From Odobenus rosmarus divergens (Eukaryota > Chordata > Mammalia > Carnivora > Odobenidae): 64,000 nucleotides of DNA. Under the pieces are notes generated by a model. The model did no database searches. It was not told the origin of the DNA and was given only the letters and a program-made list of their open reading frames with translations. The first letter of the stretch is position 1. Every line of letters starts with the position of its first letter. The position numbers and the translations under genes are program-made. This document shows positions 33,868 to 46,892 of this stretch, piece after piece. The stretch lies in the NCBI RefSeq assembly GCF_000321225.1, contig NW_004450397.1, positions 3,782,091 through 3,846,090 on the forward strand, given 5' to 3'.

Positions 33868-36800
33868 GCATTTGGCTCCAAAGGAGCTGAAGGAGCGAGG
33901 ATTGCACAGTGTGTGAGTTTTCTCTTTCAAGTGCCCCATTCTTCCCCTGCCATTAGGAAATGCAGTAGACATTTGTCACTGGCAGCTCTTTGGAGACTTC
34001 AGTGTTCCTTCCTCCCAGGGCCCAAAAGGGGCCTTCAGACACAAAATACTCAGATTTTGCAAACCAGCAGAATTTGTTGTGCAGGGTTTATCAGACAGGC
34101 TAGAGGCTGTGAAGACAGACTTTGTGAAGTAGCTTAAGCAGTTCATAAATCAGATGTAACTGAAAAGGATAGAGTGCCCTCTCTAAGAGCCCCCATAACC
34201 TTTCTTTTATAATATCTCCACTGGGGCAAAATTGTAATGTGTATAAGGACCAGGGGTGTAATGAAGTCAGGTTGCCTCAGGTCACTGAACGTAATTTGTT
34301 TTTTCTGGCTAAATCATGAAACAGGATTGCACTCTGTTCCCTGTTACATTTATATGATACCATCCCTTTTGATATTGTCAAGTGTGTTATGCCAGACTAC
34401 ATAGCATTACTAATAACAAAATTCCTTGGAAAAATATGTTTTTTCTTTCCCCCACCCCCCATTTTTTTTTTTTGTTTGGTTTTGTTTGGTTTTGTTTTGT
34501 TTGTATACACGAAGTAACAGCAGCTGAAATCAGCTGGAGTTCTTGTCTGGCCAACAAGTAAAAAGTGCTTTTCTTATGAAATTTCTGACAAGCCCTAGAA
34601 ACATGATGCAAAGCATTTTTACCCCCTTTGCTTTGAAACTGGTATTTATATGGCTTTTCAAAATTGTATTTGGTATACCGACCAGAATGCAGTTTCATAT
34701 GAGGACCTTAAAGAATTGCCTAAGATTTTCCTTTGAACCTAATATGTTATCAGTTATCAGAGTATAAGGAGCAGATTTGGGGGAAGGCTAGGGTTCCAAA
34801 TTCCAGGGAGAATCTAAGATACCAGGAGTTCAGAAGAATGGACTAAAGAGTGGCTCAAGAGGAAAGATGGGGCAAATACCAAAGAGAAGAACAGAGTCAA
34901 GTTCTAAAGGGCAGCCATTTCCCAAATGCCAAGCAAGAGGTAAATCAACAGACTTGTTTATTCCGGGCTGCACAATCACAGGAAAAAGCTGATCAAAGCT
35001 GGAAGGCAAGGGAAAAGGTGGTAGGGTGTCCAAGTTCTGGGATCTGAGTCCAAGCCCAATTAGATGATCATGATCAATTGTTGTTGACTACAACACTTGT
35101 TTTGCAACAGCATCTCTTAAGGTAGCAATCTCAGCAGATCATCCCCTGACACCATGTATGCTGTTCTCCAGGGACAATGAAGATTACACACTATCTGGCA
35201 TTACCTAAGCAAGACTGAAATCACCTTATGCACATCACAGTCACATATACAGTAGGGATTCTTGGACCATAAAGATATCACATGTTCTGGTGTGTGCCAG
35301 ATGGGCACACGGTTGCCATTTACATAACTTGAATTCCTCATAAACCAGTTGTTTTAGGGTGGTCTACACTCTCAAGAGAAGAGAGCCCATGCTTAGTTCT
35401 ATCTAGCACCAGCCATCAGAGCCCAAAGACTGGCTCAGCAGCAGGCTCTTTCTCTTAATAACTTCCAATGTATTTGTCTCAAACCTTGCTCCTCCAGAAG
35501 CCTACTCCCATCTTGACTATGGCTGGTTCAGAAGGAATTTGGCCTCTGGTGTGGTAAAACAGAATTATCTGCTCAGATTATATTTCAAGCCAAATCCAGT
35601 GTCTTATAACTTTGTTGTATGATTTATTTGGCCCTTGGGGGCTCCTACTGAAAGTGCTGAAATGCCATACTGACATTTCACTTCAGACTTACAACCACCT
35701 ACACTTGAAGCAGTCTTTATCTCCGACAGGAGGTAACAGTGTGCAGTGCCTTTACCTGCTGAATAATCTTCTATGTCCTAATGGGAGGGGTACGGGCAGC
35801 AGAGGAATGAGTGTCGGAAGAAGAACAAAGCTATGTCCACATCCTTGAGGGAAGAGAAATCATACCACACAAGTTCAGTGGAAAATTTCTAATCAATCTG
35901 TCAGCTTCAGTTCATCTACCCAAAGTCAGAGTAGGAAAGAAAGTGAAAAAGGAGAGCCACATGGGGAGGTTCAGGGGTGATTTCTCTGAAACAGTAGCTG
36001 GAAGGGTTGTGTAACAATTCTGGTACCACACCCATGATGCTACCACTCATGTTCTCTTGCTTCCACTTACCATTATGAAATGTCACAGGATCCCTACTCC
36101 TGAAAGCATTCAATCCTCTTAGATGGAAGACCCAAAGAAGCCAATAAAGTTTAGGGCTACCTTTTATTCCACCCACAAATTTGGTGAAGGGGGAAATGTT
36201 TGCATTTCTGCCATGCCATGAATATGAGTTTTCCATATGAGCATCAGCATGGTGTGAACACTCATCCACTAGAAAGACCATTCAGTACTATCGGTGTGCA
36301 CACCACTACAATGCCAGACTCAGAGTTACATGAATAATTGCTTTTGATGAGTAGGTAAAAGGTCTTTTCTCTTTTTTCTACCACCCCAAATCCTGTAGAT
36401 AAGGTGTCTGAAGACTGAAGCTGTGTGCCCTCACATGGCCTCGGGCATTAAACTCCAACAAAGAAGGATGAAGAATTGTCACTGCTGATCTATTAGTTGG
36501 TGCAACACCTAACCCACATTGCAGGGGATGGGGGGGAGGGGCAAGGAAGATGTCTTCGTCCTGTTCAGGGCACAATATTCTCAAGGATTGAAAGAGAGAA
36601 TGAAGTTTAGGAAAACTCAAATAGTGAATAATTTTCTTTGAAAACAATGCCTACCCCCAAGGTCTCCAATACTCCCAGGATCCCAGAATGAACCATATAG
36701 AACTCTAGGAGATGTCCAACTTCCAGGAGACTGATCTACAAAGGAGGAGACACAGAGCAATTTTTCAATGAAGATCCATCTCTGTTGCTTTATTTTCAGC

Positions 36801-38185
36801 CCTGGTTACAAGGGATGAAATTATTGTAGGACTGCAATCTTTATTTTACCTTATAGCTCTTACCTATACGTACATAAAAATAAGAATCGTAGAATAGTTT
36901 CATTGTAGATGTAGTGGCAGATATCCTCCACTGACAATGTTTTTACTAAATAAAATGATATGACATTTGAAAAACCAAGATCTGCTCAGTAAATTAGATA
37001 ATAGGGTAGACCGGAGCTAGCAAGATCAATGATTGCTGTGCAAGGAACTGCCAGCATTATAAATAACACCTCCTGTGGGAATACTAAACACTCAATCAGA
37101 AAATGCCATGGTTGTTGGTTTAGGATCAGCTTTTTCAAATCCCTAACATTTGAATGAATTTTTTTTTAACTGAAACTTTCTTAGCCAATAATCATCCAGT
37201 CTCTATCATGCTTTAAAAGGGAACCCATTACAAAACCCTCTCAGAGTCCTCCTTATGCCTTAAATGGCAGTGGTGAGTCAGCGATGTGTTTTTAATTCCA
37301 AAGCATGAGAAAAGAGATGGAGGGAAATTGTCTGTAACTGCTCAGTGCAGCATCTTTAACGTTCTGCCAAATACTGGGTTGCCAGCTGGCAGGTCCTACT
37401 ACTCTTTAGCCCTGCAAAGTATCACATTTGTGTCACTGAAGATAGACATAAGTTGTTCTGTTTTAACCTGAATCATCTGCAGGGATACACAGCAAAGCAT
37501 CCCACCCTGTTAAGGTGGCTGGCAGCGTGAACCGCAGAACAAACTGTGAAGGAGAGGCTTCCCCCTTCATCCCTCCACCAAGAGCACAGTGACGAGTGCT
37601 GTTCCCAAAACTTCGCTATCTGCACTTCTGTTCTCAACCATCACCAACCCCTGCTCTGGATCTATGTATATTCTTTCTGGACAGAAGCTCATGTCCCAAA
37701 GTAGTGATTCATAGATTTGATTAACTTGACTTCAACCTTCACCATTTTTGCCCATAACACTTCTATGATCATTTCTCAATATCTTACTATCATGCCATAA
37801 TTAAAATTCCAATGTATTTTTCATAATTACAAGAAAACCATATAAATAAGCCTTTAAAATTCAAAACAATGTCATTAAAATTTAACTAAATACTATTACC
37901 TACTTGAAGCTCTGAGCCTAAGAACTCTGAGTCTATTCTGTTTTTGTTAAAATAGAGGTTAATATGTGTTAGAAAGTTGTTAAAAATGGCACATTAGCAC
38001 CAGACAGACTTCCTCTTGATACATATGGAAGGGTTGAAAAAGAATGGCAAGGAAAAATCTCATCTTGTGTGATTCCATTTTATGTAATGCCATGTCAATT
38101 TTATTTAATCCCACTCAAGAAAATCTTGGGTACCACTTAGAATCATCTGGTAAATCCTACAATTTGGGAAACAGAATATAACGGT
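33868..38185. other. 4.3 kb with no recognised interspersed repeat
   Basis: The longest stretch of the window in which I identify no transposon. Contains a T/G-rich low-complexity tract at 34458-34503 and a small 7-bp hairpin at 35293-35311. The 121-codon minus frame 35916-36281 and other frames match no family I know and lack exon context. Diverged ERV internal sequence cannot be excluded by eye. Confidence 0.5.
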
Positions 38186-38189
38186 ATTT

Positions 38190-38343
38190 CCCAAAGTGTG
38201 TATCTAGGAGATAACCTAGCAACAGATTAAAATGCAGATTTCCTGGCTTCACCCACAGAGTCTTCTGGGATAGGTCTTAGGAATTTGCATTTTTAACAAG
38301 CTTCCCAGATGATACTTTATACACAAATATTTGAAAACCATTA
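38190..38343 (+). mobile_element. MER5A (hAT)
   Basis: Body in consensus order: aaaatgcagatttcctggct, tcacccacagagtcttctgg, gataggtcttaggaatttgc, atttttaacaagcttcccag, and a terminal tttgaaaaccattag. Almost full length; non-autonomous. Confidence 0.85.
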
Positions 38344-38719
38344 GTCTAATTTGTTGTTTTCAAACACTTAGCCTAGGGATCCTTTCCTCCGATAAAATCC
38401 TACATAGACTAAGATAGAAAGCAGATAAGAGTAGGGCCCCCGTGTTGAAGAAGGAAAGTGGGCCAGAGAGCCAGATTGGCAGCTACACTCCCTCCTGGCC
38501 CCTGGCAGCCCCTGGAACTCCGTGGAGCACGCAGCACTCCGCAGCACAGAGTGTGAAAGCTTGTCTTCTCTATCCTTCCCTTCACCTCGTCCTGTTCCAA
38601 GACTCTACTCCCTCCCATAGCCAAAACTTGCCTGTGGCTTATTTGTTTTAAGATTGAGAAATCTTCTATACCCTCTGTGTTACCTAGCAAAGAAGCATAA
38701 AAGCTGAATACAAATGTGT

Positions 38720-38755
38720 TGAATTGAATTGAATTGAATCAAATTGAATTGAATC
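38720..38755 (+). repeat. (GAATT)n pentanucleotide repeat
   Basis: About seven units of gaatt, interrupted once by caaatt. Confidence 0.95.
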
Positions 38756-38769
38756 AGACTCATTTCATT

Positions 38770-39250
38770 ACAAAAGAAAAATACAAACACCCTAATAGCT
38801 AAATGGATGAAAATACACAGGCGTTTGACAAGATGAAAATATTATCTAATTAAAGTTTTAGAAAATGTTCAGCCTCATTATAATCAAATGCAAATAAAAT
38901 AAGATCTTATTTTTTACTTGTCAAATTAGCACAGACATTTTGAATGATACTCAGTGCAAATGAGGATATGATAAGACCAACACTCTTGTACACTGGAAAG
39001 CTAATGGGTACAGCCTTTCTGGATGTACTTTAAAAATTTTTTTTTCCTTTAATGCAATACTTTACTTTCTGTGAGCCTATTATGCAGAAACAATCTGAAA
39101 TTCAGGCAAAGATTTATGCACAGTTCTAGAACTAGATAGTGGTGATAATTGTACAATAGTGTAAATATACTTAATGCCACTGAGTCACACCCTTTAAAAT
39201 GGTTACAATGGTAAATTTATACAACGTACATTTTACCACAAAAGATTAAT
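38770..39250 (+). mobile_element. Old L1 3' end
   Basis: The 5' part resembles end-of-ORF2 text (attataatcaaatgcaaata, aacactcttgtacactggaa). A 3' UTR follows with agatagtggtgataattgta, gccactgagtcacaccctt, aaaatggttacaatggtaaa and a terminal A-rich end. Strongly diverged; sequence to about 39600 may also belong to an L1-like element. Confidence 0.7.
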
Positions 39251-39721
39251 GCACAAAATATTTATTTCATCATTACTTACAATAAAGAGAATTTTAAACT
39301 GCTGAATGTCCAACATTACAGTTATTGCTACATTATGGTGTTTCTTGGAAATAGTCATGATATAAACAAGTGAAAAAAAAAGAGGATGTGAAACTATATG
39401 TACAATCTTTCCTCAGCCTTTTCTTCAAATATAAAATAATCTAGAAAGAAATATGTCAAAATATTACCAGTAGTGGATTCTAGAAGAGTGATAGGATCAT
39501 TAACACCTCTTTTCTCTTTATACTTTGAAAAGCTTTTCAAAATTTTCTAAAATTAGTGTATGTTATTATAACAAATAGAAAAAAATGAAGTAAGTAATTT
39601 CAAAAGAAAATAAGCTATGGTCCATATTACAATCTTCATTAAGATGCTACCAATTAATAAAAAAGAAAGTGTTAGCCTCTAATTATAAATTATTTCTTAA
39701 TTACTAAATTTAGCATGTATG

Positions 39722-39935
39722 AAGATAATAATAATAACGTGTATATAGTGTAGACACTACTTTAAGCACTTAACATGTATTAACTCACAACGCTTGAAGA
39801 TTTTCATTTACACCTGACTTACCGGAGGCATAGAGAATTTAAGTAGAACAGTCCAAGATAAGACAGCATATAAAACTAGAATTCAAACACAGACATTTGG
39901 GTTCCAGAGTTTATAGCCTTAGTCACTAAAGTTTA
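39722..39935 (-). mobile_element. MIR, antisense
   Basis: Complement of a long MIR: taataataacgtgtatatag, ctactttaagcacttaacat, gtattaactcacaacgct, gaattcaaacacagacattt and ttatagccttagtcac. Confidence 0.82.
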
Positions 39936-39972
39936 CTATCTCTTGCAAAAATTTCTTGAAAAAGCAAGGAAG

Positions 39973-40412
39973 TGTATTAGTCTCCTATTGCTGCTATAGC
40001 AAATTACCACAAACTTAGTGGCTAAAACACAAATGTTTTTATTTATAGAACTGGTAGTTAGAAATCTAAAATGGGTCCACAGGGCTGCATTCCTTTTGGA
40101 GACTCTAGGGGAGAATCCACTGTCTTGACCGTATTCCCTTGGCTCATGGTCCTTTTCTCTATTATATAGCACTTATTCTCCTCTCTGATTTCCACTTATG
40201 ACCTTACCTCTTTCTTCTGACCCTTCTGCTGCCTCTTAAAACAATTCTGTGGTTTCGTTAGGCCCACTTTATAATCCAGGACAATCCCCCATCTCAAAAT
40301 CTTTCATTTAATTACATCTGCAAAATCTCTTTTACTATATTAGGTAACATATTCACAGGTACCAGGCATTTGAACTTGAATATCTTTGGGGCCATTTATT
40401 CAGCCTACCACA
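39973..40412 (-). mobile_element. MLT1-type MaLR solo LTR, antisense, both ends intact
   Basis: Begins tgtattagtctcctattgct and ends cagcctaccaca, the complement of a MaLR LTR with the canonical TG...CA ends. Internal motifs include caaattaccacaaacttagt, ggctgcattccttttggaga, cttggctcatggtccttttc and tttggggccatttatt. A solo LTR of an extinct ERVL-related family. Confidence 0.88.
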
Positions 40413-40459
40413 GGTAGGAGAGAAGGAAGGAGGGACTAAGGGCGGGGGGACAGAATAAT

Positions 40460-41212
40460 ACCCTCTAGGTCCACCCATGTTGTTGCAAATAGCAAGAGTT
40501 CATTCTTTTTTATGGTTGAGTAGTATTCCATTGTATATATACACCACATCTCAATCCATTCATTTATTGATGGACACTTAATTTGCTTCCATATCTTGGC
40601 CTATTATAAATAATGCTGTAATGAACATTGGGGTGCATATATCTCTTCAAATTGTTTTTTGTTTGTTTTGTTTTCTTCAGATAAATACACAGAAGTAGAA
40701 TTGCAGGATTGTATGGTAGTTCTATTTTTAACTTTTTGAGGACACTCCATGCTGTTTTCCACAGTGGCTACACCAATTTGCATTCCTACAACAGTGCACG
40801 AGGGTTCCCTTTTCCCTACATCCTCACCAGCACTTTTTATTTTTTGTTGATAATAGCTAATCTGACAGGTGTGAGGTGATAGCTCATTGTGGTTTTGATT
40901 TGCATTTCCCTGATGAGTAGTCATGTTGAGCATCTTTTCATGTGTGTTGGCCATCTGTATGCCTTCTTTGAAAAAATATCTTTTCAAGTCCTCTGTGCAC
41001 TTTTAATCATTTTTTATTAAGTTGTATACATTCTTTATATATTTTGGGTATTAACCCATTATCAGATGTATGATTTACAAAGATCTTCTCCTACTCAGTA
41101 GGTTGCCTTTTGGTTTTGTTGATAGTTTCCTTCACTGTGCAAAAGCTTTTTAGTATGATGTAATCCCATTTGTTTATTTTAGGTTTTGTTGCCCTGGCAT
41201 ACTTTTTGCATG
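40460..41212 (-). mobile_element. L1 ORF2 C-terminal region, antisense
   Basis: Well-preserved complement of L1: gtagtattccattgtatata, ttccacagtggctacaccaa, tttgatttgcatttccctga, catcttttcatgtgtgttgg and ctgtgcaaaagctttttag. The 127-codon minus frame at 40604-40987 is largely an off-frame reading of this region and is not a gene. Truncated at both ends. Confidence 0.92.
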
Positions 41213-41655
41213 GCAGCTCAGATCTCACAGAGAAGGTGTTGCAGGAGACTCAAGGAAAATGCATAGGTCTTCTGACCTAGCCTTAGAAACCACAGAATGT
41301 TACTTCCACTTCATTCTTTTGGTCAAGCAAGTCTCTAAGGTTGGCCCAAATTCAAGCAGAGAGGAATTAGGGTCCACCTTTCAAAAGAAGGAAGAGCAAA
41401 GAGATTGAAACCGTCTTCAATCTCCTAAACTCTATTGAGTATAAAATTTCAGCTAACAGGAAGTATGTGATGAAAATCATCTAAATTGGAGATGTGGGGA
41501 GGTGGTAGTTCTAAACCCTATCAAATAACCCAAGAATATTTTGATATATTTAGATTAGTCTGAGAAATCACTTTGAAATCCCTCTGGTTTTAAACATTAT
41601 AAATATTTTTTAGACTTTTTTTTTTTTAGTTTTTTCTTCCACCATTTTCATTGTC
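41213..41655. other. Unique non-coding DNA
   Basis: Nothing recognised between the antisense L1 and a sense L1 3' end. Confidence 0.5.
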
Positions 41656-41657
41656 AA

Positions 41658-41832
41658 ACTCTATGGAAATAATGTACAGGGAATATTGTCAATAATATTG
41701 TAATAACTTTGGTGATAGATGGTAACTAGACATCATGGTGATCATTTTGTAATGTATATCAGTGTTAAGTCACTATGTCATACACCTAAAACTAATATAA
41801 TACTGTATATCAACTATACTTCAATAAAAATG
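41658..41832 (+). mobile_element. L1 (L1MA-like) 3' terminus
   Basis: Typical terminal L1 3' UTR: caataatattgtaataactt, gatggtaactagacatcatg, gatcattttgtaatgtatat, cacctaaaactaatataata and atcaactatacttcaataaa. The same subfamily appears antisense at 47880-48111. Confidence 0.88.
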
Positions 41833-42724
41833 TCTGTGGAAATAAACACCAAAATGAAGAATCATCAAAACTCACTAGTTCATGTTTTCCTATATTTTAT
41901 GAATAAGGCTCTGTTCATAAAACAAATCTATTTAAGGAATGCCCTAAGAATAAAATCATGCCCCCCACCTCTTATTAAGAGACATTGATGACTGGGTTAA
42001 AGCCAATTTATTTGCTCATCAGAATATCTGAAATATATCCTTCTATGCCTTCTTTGTCTTAATAGAATGCATAGCTTGTCTGGATTTATTTTTCTTTTCC
42101 AACATAGTACTAGCTATGGTGATATGTTTGTAAATTGGGATATATATTTTTCGTTTTCTCTTTCCTAATTCATTCAAACCTTTTGATTTGTGATAAGAAT
42201 CAATATTGTATAAAATGCTGGCATTTTATAAACATTTTCGTCATTGAATTTCAAGACTTCCATACAATAGGTTACATAATTCTTATTCCCATTTACATCC
42301 CCTTTAGAGTCCACAGTTGATAATAATAACACTAAAAACAATGTGTTTAGGTTGAGTAGGTACCTGCAGATGAGAGAATTCATTGATTCAACAAACATTT
42401 ATTATTTACCTCAAATCACAAACAGCCTGGAGGGAAAGACAGACACGGTGGTATGCTGGAGCCAACTCAAACTGGCTTATAATGGCTCCCATGAGGCAAT
42501 TCTGTATGTTGCTCTCCAATCCTGCTTCAGTGACATTGAGTTAGCTGATTGAAATCAGCTATGATGAGAGTATTTACACTATGGAAACTGGCAAACACTA
42601 CAAATCTGGGCTTTTTGTTAAACATTTACCAGGGTACCACTGCAATACATAAACATGCTCACAATGTGATAGATCCCAAAGATACACATAAGATAAAATG
42701 AGACTACTAAGGAAAGTTGCACCT
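41833..42724. other. Unique AT-rich DNA
   Basis: No clear repeat; 42370-42420 resembles a common old repeat end (attcaacaaacatttattat) but is too short. No exon recognised. Confidence 0.45.
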
Positions 42725-42982
42725 AGTTAGGAGGGCTCAATGAAGGCTTCACTTTTGGGGATGAGCTCAGATGTCACCTCTTCCAAAAGGCCTTCCCATA
42801 TAACCCATCTAAAGAAGCCTTGTTCCCAGACACCCTCTATCACGCTGCACTTTCTTTCTTTCTGGGCAGTTGTCGTAATTGATGAAATCTTACTTACTTT
42901 TACATGTTTATATGTGTTCTTTACTAGGATTTTACATTTTTATTGGTCTTGTAGCCTTGGCAAATAATAGGCACTCAGAAAA
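42725..42982 (+). mobile_element. L2 3' end
   Basis: Follows the L2 terminus: gatgagctcagatgtcacct, cttccaaaaggccttcccat, a gacaccctctatcacgctgc segment and the ending ggcaaataataggcactcag. Ancient LINE, inactive. Confidence 0.82.
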
Positions 42983-43730
42983 TAGTTTTTCGAAAATCAG
43001 TAGTAGAGTAGTAGTAGAGTTTTAAAGCATAAGTGTGTCTTAGCCAAGCAAAGAACCAGGGGTAGAATCATCTGAGTATAGGAAGCAAGAATAAAAACAG
43101 CACTGTGGTCAGGGAAAGTTAGTGTGTGCCTGAAACATGAAGTCTAACTCAAGTTGTGGCTGGGGTGGTGCCAAAGGACATTCAGGCCATATGGAGCCCC
43201 TAGACTATACCACGTGAGCCATAGGGACCACTATTCAAACTTCCATTCACCAAAAGATGAGCATGGACATAGCTAATTCCAAATTGGGACAGATTTGTTT
43301 TTAAGTTAGAGAAAAAAAAAAAAACAACTAACTAAAATACATCTTTCCTCAAGCCCCCTAGATGACTGATAAATTAAAATTCTTTTACCCCTCCAAAAAG
43401 GGATTCATCCCTGAAAAGGATTGTTGGAGCTCCCCAAAATTAGAATATTCAAAGTGTGAATCATTTGGTAACATTCAAATTGAAACAAAAAAGAATAAGG
43501 GGAAAGGGATATGCTGCTTTCCACAATGTGCCTTATCAATATCCTTCTGCAGATAATTGTGATTTCTTGACAATACTGCATATATTAGACATTCTGAGAA
43601 ATGTAGTAATGGATTTCCTATATAAATGAGAAAGCAGAGTGTTCAGTTTCTAAGGAGATAAATTAATTTGATTACAGATATTGACCAGTTGTTCTTACAT
43701 GGAGCTTTCAGCCAGGGCCTCCCCACTTCT
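42983..43730. other. Unique non-coding DNA
   Basis: Short AGT-rich tract at 43000-43020 and an A-run at 43312-43324. Nothing else recognised. Confidence 0.5.
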
Positions 43731-43734
43731 CATC

Positions 43735-43965
43735 TTGCTCAGTTTACTAGTTGAGGAGATTGACACTCCAATGGGATGAAGAATGAATCAGGGAGCCCAA
43801 ATGACAGTGACTAATTCTGTTGGGTGGAATTGAGGAAGGTCCCAGAGGAAGGTAATGTTTGGGTTGGCCTTGAGGGAGGAGTAGGGCTTCAGTAGGCAAA
43901 GGAACAGTGAAGGGGGCACTCCAGACAGGAAGAACACCCTGATCCAAGCCACAGAGGTCTGAAAT
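43735..43965 (+). mobile_element. Ancient repeat of the 14.5-kb type, family not named
   Basis: Shares the 5' pattern of that repeat: gaggaaggtaatgtttgggt, ggccttgagggaggagtagg, ggcactccagacaggaagaa and ccaagccacagaggtctga. Diverged. Confidence 0.45.
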
Positions 43966-43969
43966 CAGA

Positions 43970-45685
43970 GTGTATAGATATTTAAAGGTTCATGGAACAG
44001 CCACACATAGAACCACTTACACAACTCTGAACAGAGCAACTGCCAACGTGCTTTTGCAAAACAACATTCTAATTTTACTTTGGTTTTCATAATGACAAAG
44101 TGATTCATTAGTTCCTATTACACACAGCAATTTCAAAATGATAAAACACTAAAAACCCTTTCTTAATTGTAAAAATTCAAAAAAAAGGGAACTTGAACAA
44201 AATCTACTTTTTCTACTCAGCAAATATGTGGCCACAAGAGGTTCTTGACCACTCCGCACACAGCACCCATCCAGCCTTGTTTGAACAAGCTCAACAATAA
44301 AAGCAACTCTACTTTATAAATGCAGTACAGCCTCGTGTGTACACTGTAAACTTATTTTATAGACTCGGATAAAGCCCAAGTCAACTTATACCTGCCAAGG
44401 CACAATCAACTACATTTGTACAAAGAATAATTCCAGGTGAAACTCACTTGAAGAAACCTCAGTGTACAAATAACTGATTTCCAAAATTAATATAATGAGA
44501 GGCCATTGTTTTACATTAATTTCACCATTGGTTTCACTTAAATTGTGGGTTTTAAAATGAAGCTTACTTTACCAAAGCTATTTTCATTCAGGAATGCATT
44601 TCATGTATGGAACAAAGTGCTCCAGGGGTGGTTTGGTGGCCAGCAGCAGATACAGATCTTGGCTAGCTTAAGGTGAAAACAAAATTCTCATAGGAATATT
44701 GCATAGGTCACCAAATGAAAGGAAAGCAGGAAACAGAGCTCAAAAAACGTCCCCTTCAAAGAAAAAGAGGATAGCTCCTGGAATCTAGATGGCAGGAACT
44801 GATAGAAAAGACCACTGCTGATTACTTTTCAGATCTTTTTCACTAAGCTCAAGCTTCAAAAATCCCAGGATAGAGAGTCTAATTGGACCAATTTGGGATA
44901 GTTGCCTAAAGGAAGCCAGGCACCTTAAATTAGAGTCCCATGGAAGCTACACAGATTCATGGAGAATGGTTTCCTCAAAGGAAATTGGCACTGTTATCAA
45001 AGAGGTTAGAATGGAGGCTAAGTGACCAGAAGATAAGGAATATCCACTCCAACCCCTAAGGATACTCTGTGATTAGTTCTGACTCACTCTACCAATTTAA
45101 TACAGAACTCTCATTGAGCAGACAGTTCTTTGTCTTCCTTCACCTTTCCATGACCCTCTTGGTTATGAACAGGTCAGTAGCAACTTTTAGAATCTGCTTT
45201 TTTGAGGAATCATTTAGATTCACAGTGTTGGCTAGCTGATGTTTCTATGGGACGCATTTTACACACTAAGCAACTCATCCCTCCACACATACCATGAATA
45301 GTGTATGACCACAAAACACAAACAATAAATCACAGACAAATTTCTGATTTATTTCAACTGGTTTTTTTTTTCTTGCATTAAGACAACAATGACATTATAC
45401 TAGTCAGATCATTTAAATATGTCCACAGAATGCAAAATATTTTTTTTAAATAAGTTTTAAAAGCTTAAAAAGGAAAGGGTTAATAAAAAAGATTTTTGGC
45501 TTTTGGTGCCAAACATCCAATGAACAGGCATTTTTCATATAAGTTACTAGTAGTTTCAAGCCCCATGTAAATATATGTCAATGCTCTATATGAATTTATG
45601 TAAGTTTTTTCTTTAAGAGCCTAGAGCATACACACTATGTTGTATTTTTCCATAGAAAATAAGTGAGTTGTATCAATACGGACCA
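43970..45685. other. Repeat-free AT-rich DNA
   Basis: From 43970 to about 45685 I recognise no transposon. The segment 44000-44680 is without low-complexity tracts longer than a few bases. No exon-like open frame was recognised. Confidence 0.5.
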
Positions 45686-46863
45686 CTGAGGTAAAGCAGA
45701 ATGACTTCAACTACAAATAGCTAGAAATGCTGGATAAAAAAGAATTTAAAAAATGACAATGCTTTTTTAAATGCCCAGCTGAGTTCATAAGAAATAGAGG
45801 TAATGCAGGGGCACAGAAATAAAGAGAAGCCAGAAAGGCCAAGAACCTATGTTACGGTAGCCCTGGGATGGGAGGTGCAGAGGGGCCTACCTCAAATTGA
45901 GAAATGAGCCCTGATACATCTACACAAAGTCAAGGTAGGAGGTGTTGGGGCTGCCCAAGAAGGACAGTGGCAGCTGAGACGTTTGCATTGAGCTAAAACT
46001 CTAAAGGGCTACAACCTTGGTGTAAAAAAACTGGACAAAGTTCACTTCTCAGCCCAGGGAAGCAGGAGGGGAAGAGGTTAAACCTAGGCTCTAGGGTGAG
46101 AAACCCTAAGCTCTGGGATGAGAAAAGAACACCCCATTATAAACTGAAGTCTCAAGCCCATGCCATTCCTATGCTTGGAGACTGGCTTTACATGTTCCTT
46201 CAGATATGGGATTCCCCAGTTTGAGGCTGACATAGACACTGCTCCTGGGCTGGTTGGCCAGGGTTCCTTGAAAAATGCAAACCTTCTCTGGAAGAAAACT
46301 CTGCTGGAAGTTCCACAAGGGATTTCCACAGAGGGAAAAAAAATCTCCTAAAAATAAGATTACAATAAAAAATTATATATGTTAGTAACTTAAGTATTGG
46401 AAATAGAAAACATCAATCAAAACTTGTAGTTTTTACTTAAAAAATATATATTACATATGAAGTAAAGATCTAACATGAATGAGGGTCAAAAGTTCTGCCA
46501 GTACTACAGAAAAGTAAATATCATTTCCAAATAACTTTATACTACATGGACGATAGTATAAAATAAGCAGTTTAAATGGTTAAAGCAATTAAAAAAGGAA
46601 TAAAATCCATGATGAAAGAATAAGACACTATGACAGAAGAACAGGCACAATTTAAAAAAGAACCAAGTAGAAATATGGAAATAAAAGATAAAAATCTAAA
46701 TATTTAATGGATTAGCTAAATAACAGATTGGATGCTGATGAAGAGAAAATTACCTAACTGGAAGAAAAATCTGAGGGCACATTACTCGGAATGTAGCATA
46801 GCAAGACTTTTTGAATGTAAAAATAAGAAATATGGAAAGTAGACTGAAAGGTCTAAAATACAC

Positions 46864-46892
46864 CTTTTCTAGAAAGAAGATTTCTAGAAAAG
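46864..46892. repeat. Perfect 12-bp inverted repeat, 5-nt loop
   Basis: cttttctagaaa at 46864-46875 is the exact reverse complement of tttctagaaaag at 46881-46892; loop gaaga. Lies in the L1/HAL1 relic. Confidence 0.96.

Noticed and set aside
35293..35311. gtgtgccagatgggcacac hairpin
   Set aside because: Only 7-bp arms with a 5-nt loop, common by chance in this length; no other signal.
35916..36281. 121-codon minus-strand open frame
   Set aside because: No recognisable motif, no start or splice context; a frame of this length is expected by chance in 64 kb.
38719..38755. GAATT repeat as possible satellite
   Set aside because: Only about seven units; an ordinary short microsatellite.
40604..40987. 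127-codon minus-strand open frame
   Set aside because: It lies in an antisense L1 and reads mostly the wrong frame of ORF2; not a functional gene.
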